Assembly (NCBI RefSeq): GCF_020520425.1 | Contig: NC_079488.1 | Location: 6,177,747 to 6,241,746, forward strand | Length of the DNA stretch: 64,000 nt | From: Spinacia oleracea | Lineage: Eukaryota > Streptophyta > Magnoliopsida > Caryophyllales > Amaranthaceae | Direction of reading: 5' to 3' | Part shown: piece after piece, positions 42,467 through 53,846 of the stretch | How positions within the stretch are numbered: the stretch's first letter is position 1 | Layout of the letters: each line of letters begins with the position of its first letter | Translations under genes and position numbers: made by a program | Notes under the pieces: generated by a model | The model's database searches: none | What the model saw: the letters and a program-made list of their open reading frames with translations, nothing else | Told to the model about the DNA's origin: nothing

Positions 42467-44911
42467 CAACGCTCGGATTATACAGGGGTGTGCACGGTGC
42501 TCTTCGTGCACCTGCCCAAAAACGCACAAAAATAACAATAAAACGCAGCAAACATAAAAATCGCAAAAAAAAGAAAAGAACAGAGAAAATAAATCAGAAA
42601 AGAACATTAACAAGTAAAGTAAAAGAACATTAGCAACAAATCAAAAAGAACACTAATATTGACAAATCAGACAAAAGGTACAAATATAAAAAGCAGTTAT
42701 ATATTTTCTTGTTCTTTTAAGTTCTGGAAATGTTCTTTTCCAATCAATTTACAGTATGTTCTAATTAAAAAATAAAACGACGAACCTTTGATGAACTTTA
42801 AAACCAGATTTATATATTTTCTTGTTCTTTTAAGTTCTGGAAATGTTCTTTTCCAACTAATTTATGTTCTAATTAAAAAATAAAACGACGAACCTTTGAT
42901 GAACTTTAAAACCAGATCTATATTTTTTCTTGTTCTTTTAAGTTCTGAAAACGTTCTTTTTCAACCAATTTATGTTCTAATTCCGTTATTTTATTTATCA
43001 AAATATATCTGAAAACAACACTATAAATATGTAAAAAGAACAATTGCTGATTCTAAAAAAGAACACACTATTTTGATGCCACAGAAATAGAAAGTTATAA
43101 TAAAAGAACATTAAATTTTAAAAAGAACATAGAATTAAGAACGAGAAAATTTACCTTAATCACCCGATGCACCTTCATCAACAGCATAAACCTCTTTGAA
43201 TGAATACAAAAAATTCAAAAAATAGCGAAATTGAAATAGTATTTCGCTTAATAAACTAGTTTTTTGTAAACGTAATTCAATTAAAATCACATTTCAGAGA
43301 AAGAAGGAGGAGAAAATTTGTTTTGAACTTTCTCTCTCATAAAATCTCTCTTTTGTTGGGAGAAACTAAAAGCTCTCCTCTTTCTCTCTCAAGAATGTGT
43401 TTCTAAAATGAGAAGTTATGAATCAAATAGGAGAAATATTATATATATAGAAAATAAAAAATAAAAAAATAAAAAAAAAGAGGGGGAAGGAGAAGAAATA
43501 CAAGCCATGTTCATGATAAGAACGGTGCACTTGTTTTTTTTTTTTTTGGTTTTGTTGTTCTGTTCTTTTATGTTTATTAGATATAAATCTTAATGTTCTT
43601 TTATGTTTGTTCTTTTTTCAAAAAGTACAGTATTGAAGAGCAAAGGAAGCTTTTACTTGACCAGCAACAAATGATGTTAAATCTTCAAAAATAGCTGAAA
43701 GAACAAGAAGAGAGGCTGAATAAACAGAGCAATTCCTCAAAAGAACAAAAAGAGGATGAACCTCAAAGAACATTATAAATAAAAGAACATTATAAATAAC
43801 GAAAAAGAACATTATAAATATAGAAAAGAACATATCATGTAGAACACTTATTTTAACAATGTAAAACAACATTACCAATAAAAAAACGAACAACAATAGA
43901 GCATAAAAGAACATAATAAAGTAAAGAAAAAGAACATTATAAATAACAGAAAAGAACATATCATGTAGAACACTTATTTTAACCATGTGAAAAAAGAACA
44001 ACAAAAAAGATAAAAGAACAACAAAAATGGTAAAAGAACAATTTGATCTGAAGTGTGTAATATCAAAAGAACAACAAGCTAAAGCAAAAAAGAACAACAA
44101 GCTAAAGCATAAAAGAACAACAAGCTAAAGCAAAAAAGACAACATGTTCAATAATTATTTTCTGTATTATTACAATCTCTTAATACATATATGAGAACCA
44201 ATATATAAAAGAACAAAAGATAAGACTAAAAGAACATATAAAATCGAAAAAAGAACAGAAATCAAAATCATCAGAAATATATAATCAAGATACATTAATC
44301 ATCAAAATTATCAAAATATAGAATCAAAATACATTAATCAAGGTTATTGAGAAATGCAGAAATCGAAATGATCAAAAAAATCAAAATAAATTGAAATGAT
44401 GAAAATAATGAACATGGAAATCAAAATCATCATAAATAAGTAATTCGTTTTTAAAAAATTGAAAAATTACCTTCACAAATCGGATTATCAGCAGAGGAAT
44501 TCAAATTTGAAGAAGAAGAATCAATATAATTTGATATTGAAGTAGAAAAATCAACCAATATCTGAGAATTTTCCTTTACTTTCTCTCTCCTCTTCACAGT
44601 TTCTTTTTCCTTTCCATAGTTTTTCTCTCTCCTCTTCACAAATTCTGATTCGAAAATTATAAAAAAGAAGGTATATATACCAGAAAAATGGAGCGAAAAA
44701 CAAAAGAACGACAAAAAAGGGACAGAGCAGTCATTGTTCTTTTTTTTTAACAAAAGAACAACGTTTGTTCTTTTTTTTTTATCAAAAAAATAACGTTTGT
44801 TCTTTTCTTCTCCGAATTCAACAAGATATCCGCGTTTTATATGTGACGCGTGTCGTTTGGATACCAGTGCACCAAAAGCACCCTACACACCCCTGCACCA
44901 TCGTATTTGCG
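42467..44911. mobile_element. MULE-like element packed with AAAAGAACA motifs (copy 2), 2.4 kb
   Basis: An exact 9-bp TSD ATAAATCAT (42458-42466 and 44912-44920). The left end CAACGCTCGGATTATACAGG and right end (inward) CGCAAATACGATGGTGCAGG match the right and left ends of copy 1, so the copies are inverted to each other. The inner repeats are GGGTGTGCACGGTGCTC..GTGCAC and its partner. The interior, rich in AAAAGAACA and GTTCTTTTAAGTTCTG words, has no transposase. Blocks such as 44450-44570 match copy 1 at about 6130-6260. Confidence 0.85.
43626..43778 (+). pseudogene. coiled-coil coding relic inside MULE copy 2
   Basis: One frame reads YSIEEQRKLLLDQQQMMLNL-QK, a stop (TAG), then LKEQEERLNKQSNSSKEQKE and DEPQRTL-stop. 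The Gln/Glu/Leu periodicity is that of a coiled coil and differs from the surrounding simple repeats. It may be a transposase tail or a captured exon. Not identified. Confidence 0.35.
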
Positions 44912-45543
44912 ATAAATCATGAAGTGTATTAGTGATGTTCAATTGTTCAATTGTTGGTGTGGTTGCCACACGTACGTACGGCGTAGTTTCCATTCCATGC
45001 CTTATTTGGTTATTAATACAATTAAAATTAAGTTGTTAGGATTCAACGTATTTGGGTTATGATTTGTTAAATGAAAGTGAAGGAAAGAAAGGATAGGTTG
45101 GTTTGAACTTTGAAGGACAACAACACATTATTAATTACGAGTATTAGTTTAATTAATCCACACGAAGTAACCTTCTCCTTTCTTCAACAGCAAGGATGTG
45201 GATTAGCTAACTAACTTCATTTTTAATTATTCTTCATAGCTTTTGTTTTCTCTATCACACGTGAGTTATCAAATTTAAGCTTCTAATTACATTCTAGTAA
45301 TCACTTTGTTAATCTAACAACCTTTGTACTTCGTATTGATATGGTGAATGGTGAATCTGGAGTGAATTACTAGCGTTCTATTAATTCTTAATCAGTGGCG
45401 GATCTTGCACAATTTAACTACTAGAGACTGAATAACAATTAAGCAATATAAGTACATGATTTTTACAATTATAAACTCAAATTTTAGGGGAGCTAGAACT
45501 ACAAATATACTACCAATTTTATGTGGGGAGGGGGGACGCCCAG
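44912..45543. other. AT-rich spacer
   Basis: No feature seen between the MULE and the hAT MITE. Confidence 0.4.
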
Positions 45544-46064
45544 TAGGGGTGAGCACGGATCGGATACGTTCCGAAATCTGATTTCGGATCGGATATCCGA
45601 ATCTGAAAATTGTGAAATTTGATATTTGTATCTGATCCGAAAAGTTTCAGGTATCCAATATCCGAAAATTTTCGAACCGGATATCCCGGATATTCGATAT
45701 CCAATTTCTTAATGTTTTTTTTAAAAAATTTAAATTTGTTTTCCATCAATTTCTCAGTTTTACTTGTAATCTCACCATTCACTATCCAAAACAAAGAAAC
45801 AAAATTCCTTATTACGAAATGGAGATCTGTAATTTAAGAATACATAAATTTTTACTTTGTATAAAAAACAATACAAGTGCTAAAATCTTCGAAAAATTTA
45901 TATTAATCTACGATTTCAAACAAACAACTAATTGTGCCCTAGTGATAAACAAGCTCCTAGTGTTGCTTACTTTTAACATTCAGATCGGATATCCAAAAAA
46001 ACCGGATCAGATACGAATCGGATTATCGGATATTCGGATTTCAGATAGTTTTGCTCAGCTACTA
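45544..46064. mobile_element. hAT-type MITE rich in GGATATCCG, 521 bp
   Basis: The exact 8-bp TSD ACGCCCAG is at 45536-45543 and 46065-46072. The left end is TAGGGGTGAGCACGG; the right end on the reverse strand is TAGTAGCTGAGCAAAAC. Subterminal parts contain repeated CGGATATCCGAA / TCGGATATCC words around an AT core. Confidence 0.85.
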
Positions 46065-46072
46065 ACGCCCAG

Positions 46073-46512
46073 GCCATCACTGCGATCCGCCGATGAAAGA
46101 TGGTTGTGGGTTAGGCTGGATTGAGGCCCGATCCAGCACGAAAAATCTTGCCTTGACACGGGCATAGGCTGTATTTTTTTGGGGAAAAAGCACGCCACGG
46201 CCTGATACCACAAAACAAGATAAAATTAGACTTAGGCATGATGACCTAGCCAGGCACGGCCCGGCCGAGAGCAAGTGGGCTTGGCCCTATTTTTTATTTT
46301 TTGACCAACATGGCAAAACCCAATACAAGCGGGCATGGTTGCCCGAGGCGAGGCCCATTCATACCACAGCCCATAGGCTCAACTGGCCCAGCCCACAACC
46401 ATCTATACTCCCATCCCCTTTCCATCAATTGTATTCCCTCGTCTCCGACCAAAGCTGCGCTTCACTTTCTACTCTCCGTCAGTCATTTGAATTGGTGGTT
46501 TTTCGAAGGGTA
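46073..46512. other. GC-rich TE remnant and pyrimidine-rich leader
   Basis: 46090-46400 is rich in GGCCCG / CACGGC / GGCCCA words like the hAT remnants at 5.2-5.8 kb. 46400-46510 is C/T-rich (CTCCCATCCCC..CTCGTCTCC), resembling a plant 5' UTR before the ATG at 46513. Confidence 0.4.
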
Positions 46513-46711
46513 ATGGACTATAGTGGCCAGGGTTGGACCTTGGAGGTTGATTTGTGGCGCCATCACGGTGTTAATACTGGTCAAGAAGCTACTGAGGAGG
46601 GAGGCTGCAGTTACCGCAAGGAGGAATCGAAAGAGTTTTGAGGTTTGCCTTTCCGGTGGATTTTCTATTTTCAACGTTAAAAACACCCCCAAATTGAGAT
46701 TTTCCGATTGA
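46513..46711 (+). other. short gene-like start, unidentified
   Basis: Two overlapping frames start here: ATG at 46513 (MDYSGQGWTLEVDLWRHH.., stop at 46641) and ATG at 46523 (MARVGPWRLICGAITVLILV then KKLLRREAAVTARRNRKSFE, stop at 46711). The second has a short hydrophobic stretch then a basic one. A C/T-rich leader lies upstream. No family recognised; could be chance or a small host gene whose later exons I cannot place. Confidence 0.25.
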
Positions 46712-46957
46712 GATATTATCAATAAACGGTTTTACCAGAAGAAAATCAAGAACAAAAGTATCCCAAGTTAGAAAAAAACAAAACAGCAACATACTTCGTA
46801 TTATCATATATGTTTTGATAACACACAGTTACTATTCTCAGCAACCAAAAATTGAGGTCCATAAAACCCTTTGATTTCAACTTAAGCACTATTATGTTAC
46901 CAGAATCTCAACTACAACAGAGATAATAAAAGACACATCAAATCCCGGGTTTCGCTA

Positions 46958-47080
46958 CAAAATTAACAACTGAAGTTCACATTCACAGGAAAATTGACAG
47001 TGAGCATATTTTCCTTTGTGCATTTGCATAATCAACACTGCCAAATCCATAGCATTACTTCTCTTCATCACATCGACCTG
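46958..47080 (-). other. possible terminal exon, unidentified
   Basis: On the minus strand, TCTAAAATGCAG is an acceptor, followed by VDVMKRSNAMDLAVLIMQMH then KGKYAHCQFSCECELQLLIL-stop. The composition is coding-like, but no matching upstream exons were found. Low confidence. Confidence 0.22.
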
Positions 47081-50000
47081 CATTTTAGACAGTAAGATTA
47101 GAGTGAAACAAAAACCAATCACGCGTAGGACAAAGAAAGAAGATTTCACTTGTGTACTCTGGTCTGAAAACCTAGGCAAAATAGAAGATTATTCTCTAGT
47201 AAGATGCAAGCTTTTGCATATATCAGTTTCAAATGACCATGAATACAGATGCAGATACAGAGAATTACACCGAGGCAACTAAGAGCGAGAAATCAGTGAA
47301 GACAAATAAGTCAAAGCACGGGAAAAGAAGGAACACGTCAAAACAAGGAGCATGACTAGAACTTTCACGAGCTATTATATAGATTCATGCAGCAAATTCA
47401 TAACTCACAAGTGAAAGTAGGAACAGCCACGGCTTAAGCCATTAGGTTAACCCTGATGCAACCTATGTTAGGCACATCATTACTAAATATGTTCAAAACA
47501 GACAAATAATCTAGCAGCTTACATAGCAACAAATAGAACTGTGTGAATCAAGAGATAGATAACTTGACTCTTATCCAACTAAATTATTCTATAAACACTT
47601 TGCAGTTCATCTTTTCGACAAAAAAGGCTCACATAAAACTAATGTAAAAGGCACCCTATGTTCCACTCACACTGATACCCATGAGCAGTTTCTTGTAAAA
47701 GCAGGTGAGACTGTGAGAGCGTTAACGTTATATGAGAAACAAGTTGGATTTTATCAAATTTATGTGCCCGATCATACAATCTTACTAGGGATATTCTCTA
47801 GAATTTCAGAGACTTTTAACTTAGATTTAAAATACTTGGATAAGGCTGGCAAGAAGAGGCCACAAAATTAACTGCTTAGGGTCTAAGTAAAGGGTTTAAC
47901 TTTAGAAGCCAAAAAGAAGCAAGAAACATTCTGCCAAAAAAAACAAAAACTGGACAGGAAGTATGCAAAACAATATCCCTCCATTACGTTGGACATTTGC
48001 GAACTAAGAGACTAGAATATATTGATCAAAGGCTAAGGACCTTTTGAAGCTTAACAATAGCCACTGAGCACTGGCCTGTTGCAATAACAAACTCCAAACT
48101 AGCTATTCCACTATAAAGTATAAACCCATCAAACTAGATATTGCAAGACAACATTCAATGTGAAGCAATACTAACAGCAGCAATAGTAGAAGTGTAGAAG
48201 AAACCTACTGGGAAGTTTACAGGTTCGAAAACCACAGCTTGATTCCTAGCTCTTTGGTTAAAACAGAATACCTTGGTTACTTTAATGGAAATTTAAGTGT
48301 AATCCATAAAAGAGTGGATGTTTAGATTACCTTAGCTCCTAAAACAAAGCTTAAATATATTTTAATGAACCCTGACACAATTTTAGAGACCTTGTTTGTT
48401 ACTTCGTAAGAAATAGCACCAATTATAAAGGTACAAGACTAACATAAGATTAAGGACTAATTAGAAAATTATCCATGACTAGCCTCAAAGCACTTTAATT
48501 CACACTTGAATCTCGTTTACAGAGCTTTGACTCCTTGTGACCTTTGTGGGTCATCTAAAACCTCAAAAACCCCCAAAGGTTATAATATCCAAGTACCAGA
48601 ACAGAACATGATCTTGTCCTGCACGTTATGTTCTAATATAGACCTAGATAAACTCCCTCATCTCTGCTCTGATAGTCTGATGTTACAAGCTTTTACCAAG
48701 TCAAAATAATCTCCTGCTGTCTGTATTACCACATCAGTTCTCTTGTTAAGGGAAGGGAACAGAATATCTGATCTACATAGAACAGAGCGAATATCTACTA
48801 TTCTGTTCAATGTAACTAAGACCTGTCAGTATAACCTGCCCCTTTGCATCACGAAGTCTTTTTTCAGAGATTTGTCCACACTGATCATTACAAATGAGCT
48901 ACAACTCCAAGGTTCTAAGTACAAACATTTGTTTAGATGAATTTTAGAGCTGACTTGTAATGTGCATAAGCTAAGAGATTGCAACTATTATAGACACTAG
49001 AACAATAAAACGGAACCAATGATTTGACACGAATCCTGCTTTGCCTAGGCTCTCATTGAAGTGGGGTGCACCAAATAAAAAAACAAAAATATTGTGAAAC
49101 AAAAAGAAAGTTATGCAGCTTGTGCGCTAAGAGAGCAAATACCTGTTCTCCATAGAACAGAACACATCTTCTATTCTACTCAATGTAACTATTTCCTATC
49201 AGTATCACTCGCTCCTTTGTAATATGAGTCAACTCCATCTTTAAAAACATCCCCTTCTTTTTTTCGGGAGAGGGAGCTTATAAGGAAGATGGCTCCAAGT
49301 TAAGTATTAGACTGACTATCGTTCTGGGAACAGTAAAACAATTTGACTTAGAGGAAACCAATTCTGAAAATCAAACTTAATTATTCTTTCAATATATATG
49401 TAGAAATGTCGAAATATGATAGAGTTGCTTTTAATAAGAGGGTCACGCAAGACAAATAAGTACAAGAAAGAAAGAAGAACCTGACGAACCAAAGCACAAC
49501 CACAAAGACGAAGGGAAATTAAGAAATAGGCTTATGGATTAAACACTAAGAAAAAGATGCTCGGTTAAGCAGTGAAACTCTTCAAAGCCAGTTGTGCAGA
49601 AATGATTTTGAATATAGGAAGCTTACAAGGCTAAAAAAATATCTGGATAACACTATTGTAATATTGTTGTACTGAGTAACAATATTACGACTCACACAGC
49701 AACAACGTTGATAAAGTCGCACAAAGTTTCTTAAAGGATCAAAGGTGACGACATGATAATAGAAGGTACAAAATATAAACAAATCCTTTCAAGACCGATA
49801 CCCATGTTTAGACAAGAAAGAATAATTTTGAGAATTTCAGATAACTCATAATTATAATAGTAATTGACCAAAAACAAATATTGTCCATTCATTTGGTTGG
49901 TTCTATTACTTCTATATGCAATCACTCCAAACAATATACTAATTGCAGATTGGCGGCATTCAACACTATAAAATCTTGAATTCCAAATACAGACAAAGTA

Positions 50001-50842
50001 ATTTACAAACAGCCAATTCATATGATCAAAATAAACGTTAGACATACTCCAAAAGAGATGAACCGAAACATAAAAATATTCTAACAGCTCCAATAGATGC
50101 AATTTCACAAGGATTGGCTTTAACAGGATGAAATTGTATAGAAATATAGAGATTCCATTTGGGAGTTAGATTGAGAGAAAACTATCAACAAAGAGTGTTT
50201 ATAAAGGACTCTAAATCAAGCACTTGAGTTAATTGTTGAATTGAATGGGGATTTATGATGAACAAATGCTATTTTGTTTAATAACATTGGTCACGGGCTC
50301 AGCAGCTAGTTACGACAGCTACCTAAGCTTTGCACAATAAAGTGGTATAAAACAACTTAAGCCATAAAAATAGACATCATTGACGATGATTCGTGGTTAA
50401 AGATACAGACTTTAATGGTGATATAGGTTCAGTTCATGAAGGGAAAAGAACAATTCAAGATTTCTAATACAAAAATCTACATATTCATAACCAGAAATCC
50501 AGAATTCTGCCACTAAGACTACACTCCAATTCCCTGGAAGGTAGAGAGATAAAAAATTGAACACAGGTCATCAATTTCTTGTCATAATGAACCAGAAACT
50601 TGAAGATGGCATCGATAAAGCGAGCCAACTAAACAAATAAGCGAGTTATAGCATGAGAACCAATTAGTCTTGAACCTAAAACTACAAAAGTGTGCAACTT
50701 GAACATACAACACAAACATGGAACAGCATAAAAAAAATAAAAAAATTCAACATACATAACAGCAGTAGTCTTGACAAAACTAAAAAGTTCAACATGATAG
50801 TTCAAAAAGATACAACAAAGCTAGATTGAAATCCATACCCCT
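47081..50842. other. 3.8 kb without a recognisable gene
   Basis: Moderately AT-rich, with mixed composition typical of plant introns or unconstrained flank, and no repeat boundaries seen. It lies immediately 3' of eIF3d and could contain its 3' UTR near the right side. I cannot support any CDS or RNA gene. Confidence 0.5.
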
Positions 50843-52600
50843 CTAGGGCACAGCAGTAATCTCCTTGTCCTCCACATCAGTGGCAGCAACACTAATCTCA
50901 GAAGAAATACCATTGGCAGCATCCTCAGTAGGAGGCTGAGCTTGCTCGTCCTCAGGCAACGGCTCCTCGACGTAATCATTCTCAAAAGCATCAGCAGGAA
51001 CCTCATAAATCCTCACCTGGGGCTTTGAAGGATCCTTAACAAGCACATACTTACCCTCACCAAGCTTCATACACAAATCAACAATACTCTTAACAATTCC
51101 CCACATATTGTTCAAGTTCAAATTAATCTGAGACGCGAAATCCCTAGGCTTATACCCAACAACACCAAGAATCACATGGTTAAAATGATCCCTGGGATGA
51201 ACCCTAGAAACATACCCCAACTTCATCATATCAGCACTAGCCAAAAGCGCCTGAGCGGTCCACTTAGCCATCTTGTTAGCATTGTTCTTCAACTCAGTAG
51301 CCAAAACAGCACCTCTTTGAGTCTCTAATTTCTGCCTCCAGTCAACCCCAGAATACTTAGGATCAAACTCATTCAAAGCATTAAGTGTCAAAAATTGCCT
51401 CTGATTATTACTATCAAGCACACTCTGCAACTCACACCTAGCAACCAAATACATGTCAGAATCAAGCTTCCACCTCCTATACCTATACCCAGCAGAAGCA
51501 ACCTCTTCTCCTTCATTGGCAAACGGGTTTGGCTCCTCAAAGCTCACCTTCTTCCCATCCCTTGTCAAAACCTGCTGGGAAAAGTTCTGGTTAATGTAAG
51601 CAGCTTCAACACTCAATGAATGAGCAGAATTGATGTCTTCTTTGGATTCTGGTAGTGGTTCCTGTGAAGTTTCATGGACAGAGAGCAAGTCTAATTGAGA
51701 CCCATCTCTCTTATCAAAGAAGAGCTTATTCCCAACCCTCTGAACCACAATGTCCCAGCTGTAAACACTTCTGGGCGAGCACATAAGTGTCGATAAAATA
51801 GCGTCGGTGGCAAAAACGGTGGCCTTATCCTCATTGGCCAACCTCCTAATCACGGGGTCGTCAGTGGTGGTGACCTTGAAGAAGTTCCTGTTCTTGAACC
51901 TCTCCAGTCTACGCTCATTCTTCGGGGTGAGACGGTCGTAGGTTCGGTCGTACGATTCAAGGGCACCGCAGAATAGAAGATCCTCAGGTTCGGGAACAGT
52001 GAAGGACAGCTTCGAGAAGGTGGAGAACGGGATCTGCTCAAGCATGTTCCACTCAGGCTGGATTTCGACAGAGGATTTGAAGACGGCGGCTTCACGGCGT
52101 TGATGAGCGCCTCCACCAGTACGGTGGTTGTTGTGGTAGTGGCGGTCACGACGAGCTCGCTCCTTCTCCGCTTCACGCTTACGAGCTTCGACCTCCTCAT
52201 CGCGACGCTGAGGGAGGTGTCGCGCAGGGTTGTTGTGGTGGTGGTGGAATCGCCATTTAGGGCCGAATTTAGGGCGAGGAGGAGGTTTACCATCGACAAG
52301 ACGGAAAGAGGCGTCTTCATCGGCTGCGAGTGTGGCGGCGAATGAATCGTCGCCGGAGAAATCGAAGACGGAGTCGTTAGGGTTGTTTCGTCGGTTGTTG
52401 GGGTTATTCAGGTTCCGAGTCCAATCGGCGATTCGGCCGAGCTTGTCGGAGCGAGAAAAGGGGGCGAAGGGGACATTGGTGGGGACGTTGGTCGTTGCGG
52501 CGGCGGTAAGAGGCAGAGATGGGGTTGCGGCGGTGGTTGTGGTGGTTTCCAGAGGACCCCAACCATCTGAATTGAAGGGAACGAATCCGATTTCCATCAT
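50843..52600 (-). CDS. eIF3d: eukaryotic translation initiation factor 3 subunit D (eIF3d)
   Basis: One uninterrupted frame of 585 residues from the chosen start. The frame stays open 51 codons further upstream, but MMEIGFVPFNSDGWGPLE matches where plant eIF3d proteins begin (..VPFN.DGWGP), so the ATG at 52598-52600 is preferred. Order: N-terminal VPFNSDGWGP and PFAPFSRSDKLGRIADWTRN; a basic RNA-binding-type region with His/Arg runs (about residues 115-165); then the conserved core EDLLFCGALESYDRTYDRLT, SVYSWDIVVQRVGNKLFFDK, WKLDSDMYLVARCELQSV, LNNMWGIVKSIVDLCMKL; and an acidic C-terminal tail. eIF3d is the cap-contacting subunit of the eIF3 complex in cytosolic translation initiation. A MULE begins 190 bp upstream of the start. 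Confidence 0.97.
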   Translation of the reverse strand: MMEIGFVPFNSDGWGPLETTTTTAATPSLPLTAAATTNVPTNVPFAPFSRSDKLGRIADWTRNLNNPNNRRNNPNDSVFDFSGDDSFAATLAADEDASFRLVDGKPPPRPKFGPKWRFHHHHNNPARHLPQRRDEEVEARKREAEKERARRDRHYHNNHRTGGGAHQRREAAVFKSSVEIQPEWNMLEQIPFSTFSKLSFTVPEPEDLLFCGALESYDRTYDRLTPKNERRLERFKNRNFFKVTTTDDPVIRRLANEDKATVFATDAILSTLMCSPRSVYSWDIVVQRVGNKLFFDKRDGSQLDLLSVHETSQEPLPESKEDINSAHSLSVEAAYINQNFSQQVLTRDGKKVSFEEPNPFANEGEEVASAGYRYRRWKLDSDMYLVARCELQSVLDSNNQRQFLTLNALNEFDPKYSGVDWRQKLETQRGAVLATELKNNANKMAKWTAQALLASADMMKLGYVSRVHPRDHFNHVILGVVGYKPRDFASQINLNLNNMWGIVKSIVDLCMKLGEGKYVLVKDPSKPQVRIYEVPADAFENDYVEEPLPEDEQAQPPTEDAANGISSEISVAATDVEDKEITAVP

Positions 52601-52771
52601 TGTTGTTGCAGAAGATGAGATTGAGAGGAAGGAGGAGGTAGACTGAAGAGGTATAAGAGAGGAGAGACAAACCCTAGAATAGTAGAATGAATTCGAGAGT
52701 GATGCTGCGTTATGCTTTTCACTCTGATTGGGCCGGTTTTTTTTACGAATCAACTCGGATTGATTCTTTGC

Positions 52772-52779
52772 CTATATTT
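52772..52779 (-). promoter_or_regulatory. TATA-like box of eIF3d
   Basis: The minus strand reads AATATAGG about 175 bp upstream of the start codon and only ~12 bp from the MULE insertion point. Position-based call. Confidence 0.35.
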
Positions 52780-52790
52780 TACTAGTTTTA

Positions 52791-53781
52791 TTAATCGTTA
52801 ACTGCTGTACCCGGATACAGCCAGCTCTGGCTATACCACCCAAAAACGAAACGCTCATATTGTTTGTTCATTCTTGTCGACTGTTTGTTCTTTTTTATTG
52901 TACTGTTTGTTATTTCTTGTTGTACTGTTTGTTCTTTCATGTTGTTTTTTAAATTCATCATCAAATTTTCATAATTGTTGTATTTTTTGTTCTTTCTTCT
53001 GGAATTTTATGTTCTTTTTTTTATTGTTTGTTCTTTCTTGTTTATTTGTTTGTTTATAATAATCATATGGTAATGTTCAAAATTAAACTCTCCATTAATC
53101 TTTTATTCTTTCTTTTTGTATTGTTTGTTCTTTCTTGTTGTACTGTTTGTTCTTTCTTGTTGTTTTTTAAATTCATTCGTCAAACTTATTGTTGTATTGT
53201 TTGTTCTTTCATGTTGGCTTTAAAATTCATCATAAAATTATTCTTTGTTGTATTGTTTGTTCTTTTTTCTGGAATTTTATGTTCTTTTTTATATTGTTTG
53301 TTCTTTTTTGTTGAATTATTTGTTCTTTCTTGTTTATTTGATTGTTCACAATAAATATATGGTTAATGTTCATAATGAAATTGTTCACTTCATTGGTTTT
53401 TTATGTTTTTACAAGCGCATATATTGTTTATTTCCAAATAAATAAATAAATGTTCATAAATAAATGTTCATTTCCAAAATAATAAATGTTCATTCCAAAT
53501 AAATAAATAAATGTTCATTTTCGAAATAGTAAATGTTCATTTTTGTAGTTTATTTCCAAAGAAATAAATAAATGTTCATTTACAAAATAGTAAATGTTCA
53601 TTCCAAATAAATAAATAAATGTTCATTTCCGAAATAGTAAATGTTCATTTTTGTACCAGTATATTAATGTTCATTTTAAACAACACAAAACGACATCGTT
53701 TTGGATGGGGGTACAACCAGCTTTGGCTGTACCCGGGTATAGCCAGCTTTGGCTGTACCCGGGTATAGCCAAAAATTTGCG
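52791..53781. mobile_element. MULE-like element with TGTTTGTTCTTTC repeats (copy 3), 991 bp
   Basis: The exact 9-bp TSD CTAGTTTTA is at 52782-52790 and 53782-53790. The ends contain the inverted repeat CTGTACCCGGATACAGCC..GGCTATACC on the left and GGCTGTACCCGGGTATAGCC (twice) on the right, each unit able to form a hairpin. The right terminus read inward is CGCAAATTTTTGGC, sharing CGCAAAT with MULE copies 1 and 2. The interior has TTGTACTGTTTGTTCTTTC repeats, then ATAAATAAATGTTCATTTCC repeats. No coding capacity. Confidence 0.85.
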
Positions 53782-53846
53782 CTAGTTTTATATGCACATG
53801 ATGCGTGTGAATATAAGAAACAAATTTGTGTTATTATATTTAAATC

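Noticed and set aside
51850..52670. Several open frames on both strands over the N-terminal part of eIF3d
   Set aside because: They mirror the GC-rich eIF3d coding sequence; only the eIF3d frame has conserved motifs.
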